DNA from: a bacterium
Lineage (GTDB): Bacteria; SZUA-182
Assembly: GCA_003230635.1 (NCBI GenBank)
Contig: QIFF01000263.1
Coordinates: 1-6,212 of the forward strand
Reading direction: 5' to 3'
DNA length: 6,212 nt
Below, piece by piece: positions 1 to 4,835 of this stretch. The stretch's first letter is position 1, and each line of letters begins with the position of its first letter. A model generated the notes under the pieces. It saw only the letters and a program-made list of their open reading frames with translations. It searched no databases and was not told the DNA's origin. Both the position numbers and the translations under genes were made by a program.

Positions 1-1201
1 TCAGGGCCTCCAGGTATGAAAACCTGGTCTGGATAAACTCGTTCTGGCTGATGGTTACGGTTAATTGATCAATCTGCCCCAGACGAAAGGCCTCCTTCAC
101 CAGTTCCAGAGTTTCCTTTAGGCGGGGCAGAATTTCTTGCCTGAATATCTCCACTCCGGCGACGGCTAGATTAAAATTTGCTGAGGCAGTCAGAATCTCC
201 TTACTTGCCATTGTCTTGAGTTTGGACACTTGATAGTCTAAAACATTCCGCTTGGCCAAACTTTTTTCTATATTTCCCTGGTTCCAATTAAAAGTGGGAA
301 TGGGGATATTAATGCTCCCGCCAACAAGGTCAGAGCCTTCATCCCTCTGATAATTGGCGGAGAAGGTAATATTGGGTATGCGTTTGCTATAAGCTAATTG
401 GGCCTGTTTTTTAGCCCGCTCAAGATTATATTTGGCAGCCAGCAAATCCGGCCGGTTATCCAGGGCGAATTTGAGAAGCTTATCCTTGTCAAGTTTTAAG
501 GGAACTGCTTTGGGTTTGCCTTCAACATTAAGCTCTTTGCCCATATCCCAGTTGATGGTCTGCTTAAACTGGAAAAGATTACGGTTATATTCTCTCTTTA
601 TCTCCAATTGTTCTTTCTGGGCGCGCATGAACCCCACCTGGTTCAGATAAACCTGTAACTTGGAAATGTCCCCCACCTCATAACGCTTTTGTGATATGTC
701 AAGTATTTCCTGGCGGAATTTTAGTATCTGCTGCGCCAGGTGTATTCTCTCTTTCGTTATCAGCAGCATATAGAAGGCTTGCTTGACCCGGGCTTTAAGC
801 AACCTTTCGGCATCCTTTATTTTCCACTTCATCTTTTTTAAATTTTGCCTGGCTGCTGCGCGCCGCAATCCCGGTTGCCCCGCCACCTCAAACTTTTGCG
901 AGAGACCAAGTTGAAAGTCATCATAGCGCTCATTTTCCGGGGTAGTACGATTCAAATACATACCGGAAAGCTGCGGATTAAATTGTATCAACATATCCGC
1001 CTGGGTCTTTTGCCCCCTGGCAATACCCAGCTTCTGCCGCTCGGCGTTTATGCCAGGGTTATTCTCCAAGGCATAGGAAATAGCTTGCTCCAAAACCATC
1101 ACTTTCAGAGCAGACCCAGAACTTTCCGCCGGGTTGCCCCAAGCGGCATTCGTAATTATCAATAAAGGGATTAAACCTATAAAGAACCAGAGTTGTTTCA
1201 T
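1..1201 (-). CDS. TolC/CzcC-family outer-membrane efflux factor (3' end outside window)
   Basis: The frame is open without a break for 400 codons from ATG at 1201 to the window edge, so the C-terminus is missing. Members of this family form trimeric channels that carry substrates across the outer membrane for RND, MFS or ABC pumps. Residues 1-22 are a signal peptide (hydrophobic FFIGLIPLLII core, likely cut near A20 or G22). The two internal family repeats are visible: ALENNPGINAER (about 44-55) matches ALDNRPDLLAAK (246-257), and RYEVGDISKLQV (173-184) matches the FRLGQIDQLTV stretch (372-382). The motif FEVAGQPGLRRA (104-115) resembles the PGKR motif of the CzcC/CusC branch. Long charged helices lie between. 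An AAAGGAG ribosome site sits 9 bases before the ATG. The gene is 119 bp downstream of a His/Cys-rich secreted-protein gene in the same direction, which suggests heavy-metal efflux; the periplasmic adaptor and pump would lie beyond position 1. Family assignment is firm; the substrate is inferred. Confidence 0.93.
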   Translation of the reverse strand, partial: MKQLWFFIGLIPLLIITNAAWGNPAESSGSALKVMVLEQAISYALENNPGINAERQKLGIARGQKTQADMLIQFNPQLSGMYLNRTTPENERYDDFQLGLSQKFEVAGQPGLRRAAARQNLKKMKWKIKDAERLLKARVKQAFYMLLITKERIHLAQQILKFRQEILDISQKRYEVGDISKLQVYLNQVGFMRAQKEQLEIKREYNRNLFQFKQTINWDMGKELNVEGKPKAVPLKLDKDKLLKFALDNRPDLLAAKYNLERAKKQAQLAYSKRIPNITFSANYQRDEGSDLVGGSINIPIPTFNWNQGNIEKSLAKRNVLDYQVSKLKTMASKEILTASANFNLAVAGVEIFRQEILPRLKETLELVKEAFRLGQIDQLTVTISQNEFIQTRFSYLEAL

Positions 1202-1320
1202 GCAGATTCACTCCTTTACACTACGTAAAACAAAGCAATTTACTTGCTTGGCAAAAGGTGTTAATAACTAACAAAAATAAGGATAGAACGAAGGATAAAC
1301 GTCGGACTTAAGGAAAGGAT
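1202..1320 (-). other. Spacer between the CzcI-like gene and tolC
   Basis: This AT-rich spacer holds the tolC ribosome site (AAAGGAG, about 1211-1217). It also holds a 6-bp inverted repeat, AAGCAA/TTGCTT with a 5-base gap, at 1233-1249. No convincing -35/-10 pair and no GC-rich terminator is seen, so read-through from the upstream gene is the simplest view. The inverted repeat could be an operator or a processing hairpin; the evidence is weak. Confidence 0.35.
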
Positions 1321-1690
1321 CTAAATATTTCGAGGGGGAATATAGGGTGTAGAATAAATTTCTAAGGCAGGAGTAATCTTCTCAGGGCAGAAAAAGAAGC
1401 TGTTCGGAAGGTTGATCTGAGGGTTCGTTGAGGATAATAGTCCTGTAGAAGGTGTATGGTTGTTACAACAGTGATGATGTTCCGAGTTTTCTTTTTCTGG
1501 GGTTGGCATTGGGATGACAGTGATGATAGTCTGTGGATGTTATACTGTTTTTGGCATTTCCAGCATCATGGGAACCGGTTAAGTTGACATGAGAATGGGA
1601 ATGACAACCAGCGCCGACTATATCCGCCAGAGGTACAAGCAGCATGATTGCTGCCAGAAAAATTATATTCAGTTTGCCCACAAATTTCAT
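1321..1690 (-). pseudogene. Frameshifted gene for a small exported His/Cys-rich (CzcI-like) metal-binding protein
   Basis: Two overlapping minus-strand frames read as one protein if one base is skipped. From ATG at 1690, frame one gives a signal peptide (MKFVGKLNIIFLAAIMLLVPL, ending near ADIVGAG), then CHSHSHV and DYHHCHPNANP, and then leaves the pattern and stops at 1463. The next frame continues with EKENSEHHHCCNNHTPSTG and ends with EIYSTPYIPPRNI at the TAG at 1321. The switch lies at a CCCC run (1499-1502 on the plus strand) or the nearby A5 run (1492-1496). The span of 370 bases equals 123 codons plus one, as expected for a single extra base. The joined protein would be about 122 residues with at least 10 His and 5 Cys. 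A secreted His-rich protein with a PPR tail in front of tolC resembles CzcI or DUF2946-like proteins that precede czcC-type genes. A longer start, TTG at 1705, is possible, but the ATG fits a signal peptide better. It may be a true pseudogene, a sequencing error, or a site of +1 frameshifting. Confidence 0.6.
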
Positions 1691-1764
1691 TAAGTTAAAC
1701 CCCAATGATTTTCTAGAGGGTCTAGAGTCAAAGAGGCCATGTACACCTCTCTAATCCCCTAATA

Positions 1765-1792
1765 ATTATAATTAAGCACCAAAACTTCTCAA
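1765..1792 (-). promoter_or_regulatory. Sigma-70-type promoter of the CzcI-like/tolC operon
   Basis: Read on the minus strand, TTGAGA (1792-1787, 5 of 6 to consensus) is followed by a 16-base spacer and a perfect TATAAT (1770-1765). Transcription would start near 1758, leaving a leader of about 68 bases before ATG 1690. The leader contains an AGAGG/CCTCT stem (1732-1750) around TGTACA and two TCTAGA palindromes 9 bases apart (1712-1726), either of which could be an operator. This is a prediction from sequence only. Confidence 0.65.
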
Positions 1793-1875
1793 AAGTCAAT
1801 AAAATTTATTCGTTTGTAGCAATCCTTTTCTATGTTTTCTTGGGGGGTGCGTTTGATTCTGGGGGGCTAAAATCG

Positions 1876-1907
1876 GTCAGAATAAAAAGGTCATTAAAAC
1901 GTCATTA
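1876..1907. promoter_or_regulatory. Tandem GTCATTA direct repeat, candidate response-regulator site
   Basis: GTCATTA occurs at 1890-1896 and again at 1901-1907, exactly 11 bp apart (GTCATTAAAACGTCATTA). A weaker third unit, GGTCAG, lies at 1875-1880. Direct repeats spaced by one helical turn are typical of OmpR/PhoB-family regulators; the PhoB box also has GTCAT units 11 bp apart. The site is about 100 bp upstream of the minus-strand promoter of the metal-efflux operon, which such regulators often control. No regulator gene is in the window, so the link is inferred. Confidence 0.4.
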
Positions 1908-2061
1908 TCTGAGGCTAAAAAGAGGGGAAATTGGCGAAACTGTGAGAAAGGCAGGAAACAAGCTATCTCGCTAGTCCAAATCCGCCCGCCCCGAGGGCAG
2001 AGGAGGGTATGTCAATCTGGGGACTAGTATATGCACAAATTTTGGCAAGGGGCAACAAGTA
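1908..2061. other. Intergenic stretch without a recognised gene
   Basis: This stretch separates the regulatory site from the first mobile element. It is purine-rich on the plus strand around 1910-1970 and has a short GCCC-CGA-GGGC hairpin at about 1989-1999. A GAGGAGGG sequence precedes the ATG at 2009, but the reading frame behind it runs into the mobile element. It was compared by eye with cobalamin and cyclic-di-GMP riboswitches, and no conserved core was found. Confidence 0.3.
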
Positions 2062-2065
2062 TTTA

Positions 2066-2184
2066 GGGTGCCTTGAAAAATTAGAATTTTCGTTCAAGAT
2101 CAAGGCATGCGAAAAATTTAACCGCAGGCATATGTTTGATATTCCGAGGATTAATGGGCGAAAAGGCCATTTTTCAAGGTGCCC
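2066..2184. mobile_element. MITE-like element, copy 1 (119 bp, internally shortened)
   Basis: The ends are near-perfect inverted repeats. The left end GGGTGCCTTGAAAAAT matches the reverse complement of the right end, GGGCACCTTGAAAAAT, at 14 of 16 bases. The element is flanked on both sides by TTTA (2062-2065 and 2185-2188), a 4-bp target duplication. It contains no coding capacity. An internal dyad AATTTTCG/CGAAAAATT could form a cruciform. It matches copy 2 at 115 of 119 aligned bases but lacks a 21-bp internal block. The transposase that moves it is not in the window, and the family is not identified. Confidence 0.85.
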
Positions 2185-2185
2185 T

Positions 2186-2425
2186 TTATTCTAAAGAGAA
2201 ATAGTACAACGCCACCAGTACTAATAGCATTGCCATTGCCACCCGGATCCAAAAACTAATATCCGCATAAAAGGGCTGTTTTTCTTTCTTTGGCGTAGCA
2301 ACTCCCTTTTCTGGTGCTTGCTTATCCACCACATAAAGGGGCTGTTTTTCTTTCTCTGGTGTAGCAACTTCCTTTTCTGGCGCTGCCTCATCAACCACTC
2401 TTTCTAGCTTTCGCACAGTATTCAT
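2186..2425 (-). CDS. Small tail-anchored membrane protein with a tandem 22-residue repeat
   Basis: This is a 79-residue protein of no recognised family. A strong GAGGAGGGG ribosome site lies 7 bases before the ATG, which supports the start. Residues 1-11 are a short charged head. Residues 12-33 and 34-55 are two copies of a Pro/Glu/Lys-rich unit (APEKEVATPEKEKQPLY and APEKGVATPKKEKQPFY), identical at 15 of 22 positions and encoded by a 66-bp tandem DNA repeat. Residues about 60-77 (IRVAMAMLLVLVALYYFS) form one transmembrane helix ending two residues before the C-terminus. There is no signal peptide, so the repeat part should face the cytoplasm with the helix as a tail anchor. The stop codon lies inside the target duplication of mobile element copy 1 and would be unchanged without the insertion. 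The good ribosome site and domain order make it likely real. Its function is unknown. Confidence 0.7.
   Translation of the reverse strand: MNTVRKLERVVDEAAPEKEVATPEKEKQPLYVVDKQAPEKGVATPKKEKQPFYADISFWIRVAMAMLLVLVALYYFSLE
2261..2392 (-). repeat. Two tandem 66-bp coding repeats
   Basis: The units at 2327-2392 and 2261-2326 encode residues 12-33 and 34-55 of the small tail-anchored protein. The DNA is nearly as similar as the protein; for example, GGGCTGTTTTTCTTTCT occurs in both at 66-bp spacing on the plus strand. In-frame tandem units of this sort can change copy number by slippage. Confidence 0.85.
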
Positions 2426-2483
2426 AACATATCCCCTCCTCTAACTTAATTAAAACCATCCAGTTCCACATACATTCTTGTTA

Positions 2484-2497
2484 CATCTTAAAAGATG
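2484..2497. promoter_or_regulatory. Palindrome CATCTT-AA-AAGATG upstream of the tail-anchored gene
   Basis: This is a perfect 6-bp inverted repeat with a 2-base centre, 59-72 bp before the start codon at 2425. On the minus strand it follows a TTGCAT that could be a -35 element, but no good -10 was found at the right distance. A repressor operator is a reasonable guess; its size and symmetry suit a dimeric regulator. Confidence 0.35.
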
Positions 2498-2894
2498 CAA
2501 GTACAGTGCCGATTTTTCCCCAGGTAGCCTTAGGGACTTTTGCCGTGTACTTTTTTTCTTGATATGGTCTTTCATCCACAGTATACAAAAGTCTGAACTA
2601 TTTGCTGTATCCCCTTACTAGAAAGCAATTTATAACGACAAGTACACCTATCGCTATTTCAAAAAATTGCCCTTGAGAACAAGTATAATTTGGTCTTGCT
2701 ATTGCATATTTAACACAACTTGGCATAAACAGTTTGAGGCCTGCGTGCCATATTTATATGTCATGAGTGCCATAGTTTGTCCATGTTGGCGGCGGCGGGC
2801 GGCAAAGCATCGGCTTAGCAGATTTGTTCTTCTGAGGCTCGTGATTTTACCGGTGAGAACAGGGTAATATTTTATGAAGCAACGCAGTTATACG
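2498..2894. other. Intergenic stretch with no supported gene
   Basis: The DNA is AT-rich apart from a short GC-rich patch near 2788-2805 made of GGC repeats. The only longer open frame (2667-2867, plus) begins with TTG, lacks a ribosome site and has no recognisable protein features. A 22-codon frame starting at 2874 runs into mobile element copy 2 and is not supported either. Confidence 0.5.
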
Positions 2895-2915
2895 AAAAAA
2901 TGGGGGAATCCCCCA
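2895..2915 (-). terminator. Intrinsic terminator on the minus strand
   Basis: On the minus strand a TGGGGG-ATT-CCCCCA hairpin (2915-2901) is followed directly by six T residues (2900-2895), the classical layout of a factor-independent terminator. No minus-strand gene lies just upstream of it (3063-4154), so it may serve an unseen transcript, protect the tail-anchored gene from read-through, or be a remnant. Confidence 0.6.
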
Positions 2916-2923
2916 AAGCTTAT

Positions 2924-3063
2924 GGGTACTTTGAAAAATTAGAATTTTCGTTCAAGATCAAGGCATGCGAAAAATTTAACCACAGGCATATGTTTGATAT
3001 TCCGAGGATTAAATTTTGACATAACGCAGATATTGGGCGAAAAAGCCATTTTTCAAGGTGCCC
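2924..3063. mobile_element. MITE-like element, copy 2 (140 bp, longer form)
   Basis: The ends GGGTACTTTGAAAAAT and, in reverse complement, GGGCACCTTGAAAAAT match at 14 of 16 bases. TTAT flanks it on both sides (2920-2923 and 3064-3067), a 4-bp target duplication different from that of copy 1, so the two insertions are independent events. It differs from copy 1 by four substitutions and an extra 21-bp block near 3010-3030. There is no open frame of note inside, so it must be moved in trans. Confidence 0.85.
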
Positions 3064-3122
3064 TTATTTATCTTGATTTTATCCCTGTCCTATATTAATA
3101 TGGTTTTTTCAAGAAAGACAAT

Positions 3123-3160
3123 TTTGCTGTCCCTTTTGGACGCCAAGCTTAGACAGCAAA
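3123..3160. repeat. Stem-loop with perfect 9-bp arms upstream of tRNA-Val
   Basis: TTTGCTGTC (3123-3131) pairs perfectly with GACAGCAAA (3152-3160). Inside the loop, TTGG-ACG-CCAA can form a second short stem, giving a two-tier hairpin. There is no T-tract directly after it on either strand, so it is not a standard terminator. It may be an RNA processing structure or a small mobile or recombination site. Confidence 0.55.
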
Positions 3161-3170
3161 GAATAAACCG

Positions 3171-3200
3171 TTGCTAGTTTGTTTTTTTAACTTCTTGAAT
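3171..3200 (+). promoter_or_regulatory. Weak candidate promoter for tRNA-Val
   Basis: TTGCTA (3171-3176, 4 of 6) and TTGAAT (3195-3200, 4 of 6) are separated by 18 bases, which would give a start near 3208 and a leader of about 32 bases. The leader contains a GGGGTC/GACGCCCC stem that could guide 5' processing. A second weak pair (TTGATT at 3073, TAATAT at 3096) is also possible. Confidence 0.3.
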
Positions 3201-3239
3201 TGAGGGGTCGTTATTTAGTGACGCCCCCTAACTTAACGT

Positions 3240-3314
3240 GGGCGATTAGCTCAGTGGGAGAGCGCTGCCTTCACACGGCAGAAGTCACTGGTTCGAAACC
3301 AGTATCGCCCACCA
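3240..3314 (+). tRNA. tRNA-Val (anticodon CAC)
   Basis: A complete cloverleaf is visible. The acceptor GGGCGAT (3240-3246) pairs with ATCGCCC, the anticodon stem is CTGCC/GGCAG, and the 7-base loop TTCACAC places CAC at 3272-3274. The T arm ACTGG-TTCGAAA-CCAGT is intact. The discriminator A and CCA are encoded at 3311-3314. It reads GUG valine codons. The gene stands alone, with a strong terminator 34 bases downstream. No duplicate of its 3' end is present in the window, so it shows no sign of being an integration site here. Confidence 0.97.
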
Positions 3315-3348
3315 TAAAAATCAACCAGTTAGCGTCATCACTTTTTTG

Positions 3349-3419
3349 GCCGTTTCGGTTTTTGTGCTTAATTTGGGATTGTTAGCATAATAAGCACTCA
3401 AAATTGAAACGGCTTTTTT
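3349..3419 (+). terminator. Long intrinsic terminator after tRNA-Val
   Basis: GCCGTTTC (3349-3356) pairs with GAAACGGC (3406-3413), and GTGCTTA (3364-3370) pairs with TAAGCAC (3391-3397). Four A-T and two G-T pairs join the two blocks, giving a stem of about 21 pairs with one small bulge. Six T residues follow at 3414-3419. The position just after the tRNA and the T-tract on the plus strand only mark it as the end of the tRNA transcript. The stem is much longer than usual. Confidence 0.85.
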
Positions 3420-3463
3420 GCGATGGCCTGGGGAGAGGAAGTAACAAATGTGATTTGTCTGTC

Positions 3464-3493
3464 ATTGCGAGCACTCAAAGAGTAAGCGGCAAT
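3464..3493. repeat. REP-like hairpin of the ATTGCGAG/GCAATCTCC type
   Basis: ATTGC (3464-3468) pairs with GCAAT (3489-3493) around an inner ACTC-AAA-GAGT stem. The surrounding words GTCATTGCGAGC and GGCAATCTCC match a dispersed intergenic repeat that I know from many bacterial genomes. It is non-coding; its copy number in this genome cannot be judged from one window. Confidence 0.55.
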
Positions 3494-3505
3494 CTCCTTC
3501 GTAGT

Positions 3506-3523
3506 GCAGGGCTTTAGCCCTGC
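3506..3523. repeat. REP-like palindrome GCAGGGCT-TT-AGCCCTGC
   Basis: This is a perfect 8-bp inverted repeat with a 2-base centre, 12 bp after the previous hairpin and 10 bp before the -35 of the next gene. It is similar in build to the CGCAGGCT-GA-AGCCTGCG palindrome at 5193-5210, so both probably belong to related dispersed repeat families. Confidence 0.6.
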
Positions 3524-3533
3524 CAGTTTTGGG

Positions 3534-3563
3534 TTGACATAAAAAGGGGTGCTATGTAATTAT
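3534..3563 (+). promoter_or_regulatory. Promoter of the orphan 172-residue gene
   Basis: A perfect TTGACA (3534-3539) is followed by an 18-base spacer and AATTAT (3558-3563, 4 of 6), with TG one base ahead of it as in extended -10 promoters. Transcription would begin near 3570, about 30 bases before the start codon at 3600. Repeat sequences end immediately upstream of the -35. Confidence 0.5.
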
Positions 3564-3599
3564 CGGATTGTTGGAAAATAGAGGGAAGAGGTAAAGAAG

Positions 3600-4118
3600 A
3601 TGAATAACGAAAAAGTAAAAGTATCAAAAGGCCAATTTGCTGAAGTATTGTATTGTTGGCTGTCAGGGTTTTTGACTGAAAAAGCCATTAGAAAAAGTGC
3701 CCAGGAATTAGGTTTTAAGATAAGAAACAATAAAGATTTAAGTAAAATATCTGAAGAGCTATTTGCCCTTAATATGTGGTTAATAATTTACACTTGTGCC
3801 GGAGTATTTGAGAACGAAGATAAGCGGAATGAGTGTTTGGATATATTCCACCATCTTGTTTATGAAAGACATACCGAGGGAACAGAGGAAATTTTTGGCG
3901 AATGGATGATATTAATGGCTGCAAAATATATTGAGTATAATAGGGCTATGGAAACAGAGCATCCATCAACTCCCTTATGGGTAGTGGCAACCCTAGTTAA
4001 TAAGAATTTATTTGGAGAAATTAAAGAAGATCCTCACCTTCAAATGCGCATTATTTTTCAAATAGGATTATCTGTGGAACACTTGGGAAAAGCAATAAAA
4101 CAATATGATATAGAGTAG
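3600..4118 (+). CDS. Hypothetical protein, 172 residues, mostly helical
   Basis: I do not recognise the family. A GAGGT ribosome site lies 7 bases before the ATG and a fair promoter lies upstream, so the gene is probably real. The product has no signal peptide and no clear transmembrane helix; it looks like a soluble, mainly alpha-helical cytoplasmic protein. Noticeable stretches are an aromatic-hydrophobic segment (ALNMWLIIYTCAGVF, about residues 56-70), an acidic-basic helix (ENEDKRNECLDIFHHLVYERH, about 71-91) and WMILMAAKYIEY (about 102-113). Its codons are clearly more AT-rich than those of uvrA and ispD. Together with its monocistronic layout between repeats and its convergence on ispD (36 bp apart), this suggests it was acquired separately. 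It carries no catalytic motif I can name. Confidence 0.8.
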   Translation: MNNEKVKVSKGQFAEVLYCWLSGFLTEKAIRKSAQELGFKIRNNKDLSKISEELFALNMWLIIYTCAGVFENEDKRNECLDIFHHLVYERHTEGTEEIFGEWMILMAAKYIEYNRAMETEHPSTPLWVVATLVNKNLFGEIKEDPHLQMRIIFQIGLSVEHLGKAIKQYDIE

Positions 4119-4154
4119 TCTGGCAGGTTGAAGTTGAAGGAAACCCAACAACCC

Positions 4155-4835
4155 TCACTTAACCAACACCCCAGCCACTACCAAATCTTCAGGGGTAGTA
4201 ATCTTAATATTCTCCGGGTTGCCTTCAACCACCCTTACAGTATGTCCCAGGCGCTCCACCAGGGCGGCTTCGTCTGTGCCGTAGAAATCCTCGCTGGCGG
4301 CTTTGGCGAAGGCTGCCTTTAGTAACTCATGACCAAAGACCTGGGGGGTTTGCACGGCCCAGAGTTTGCTGCGTTCCAGGGTCTTAACCACTATGCCGTC
4401 AGTGCTGATTTCCTTGATTGTTTCCTTGACCGGCAGGGCGGCGACCGCAGCCCCGCTTTCTTTGGCGGCTTTAATTACCCGGCTGATTACCGCCTGACTT
4501 ACCAGCGGCCGCACCCCGTCATGCACCAGCACCAAATCCACTCCCTGCTCCAGACAAGCCAGCCCCTTAGCCACCGAGTCCTGGCGCTGCTTACCCCCGG
4601 CTGCCACCTGTGCCACCTTAGACAGCTTATACCTGTCAATTAATTCTTCCCGGCAGGCGCTTATTTTATCCGCAGGCACTACCAGATAAATTTCATCAAT
4701 TCCCGCATGCTGCGCCAGCGCCCTCAGGGTATGCACGATAATCGGCTCACCCCGCAGGTTCAGGAATTGTTTTCCCCCCGAAGATCCCATTCGCTTACCG
4801 GCTCCTGCCGCCGGGACAATCGCCGCTGTCCGCAT
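4155..4835 (-). CDS. ispD: IspD, 2-C-methyl-D-erythritol 4-phosphate cytidylyltransferase
   Basis: This enzyme joins MEP and CTP to give CDP-ME and pyrophosphate, the third step of the non-mevalonate route to isoprenoids, in the cytoplasm. The 226-residue product is full length for the family. The CTP-binding loop PAAGAGKRMG (8-17) with K22 in GKQF, AGGKQRQDSV (79-88), HDGVRP (105-110), VKETIK (136-141), R155 with LWAVQTPQVF (158-167), TDEA (187-190) and NIKITTPEDL (209-218, with K211) are all present and in order. The ATG overlaps the TGA of the upstream DUF2065 gene by one base (4835), with GGAGGAG just before it, so translation is probably coupled. The usual partner ispF does not follow; the next gene downstream is convergent. 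No odd changes in key residues. Confidence 0.97.
   Translation of the reverse strand: MRTAAIVPAAGAGKRMGSSGGKQFLNLRGEPIIVHTLRALAQHAGIDEIYLVVPADKISACREELIDRYKLSKVAQVAAGGKQRQDSVAKGLACLEQGVDLVLVHDGVRPLVSQAVISRVIKAAKESGAAVAALPVKETIKEISTDGIVVKTLERSKLWAVQTPQVFGHELLKAAFAKAASEDFYGTDEAALVERLGHTVRVVEGNPENIKITTPEDLVVAGVLVK

Noticed and set aside
845..1165. 106-codon plus-strand open frame, and a similar one at 432-650
   Set aside because: Antisense shadows of the tolC-family gene, which is continuous over 400 codons.
1908..2008. Possible riboswitch (cobalamin or cyclic-di-GMP type)
   Set aside because: Some words such as GGCGAAACTGTGAG and ACAAGCTA looked suggestive, but no conserved core or paired scaffold of either class could be laid out.
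2009..2194. Plus-strand open frame of 61 codons after a GAGGAGGG sequence
   Set aside because: Two thirds of it lies inside mobile element copy 1; without the insertion it would stop after 20 codons, and the best ribosome site is too close to the ATG.
2667..2867. Plus-strand open frame of 66 codons
   Set aside because: TTG start without ribosome site, Cys/Trp/Arg-rich composition typical of chance frames.
2066..3063. CRISPR-like spaced repeats
   Set aside because: Only two long copies 740 bp apart with terminal inverted repeats and target duplications; this is a mobile element, not an array.
3290..3314. Attachment site at the tRNA 3' end
   Set aside because: No second copy of the tRNA 3' sequence and no integrase gene in the window.
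3200..3385. Plus-strand open frame across the tRNA
   Set aside because: It reads through tRNA-Val and its terminator.
4329..4643. 104-codon plus-strand open frame
   Set aside because: Antisense shadow of ispD.
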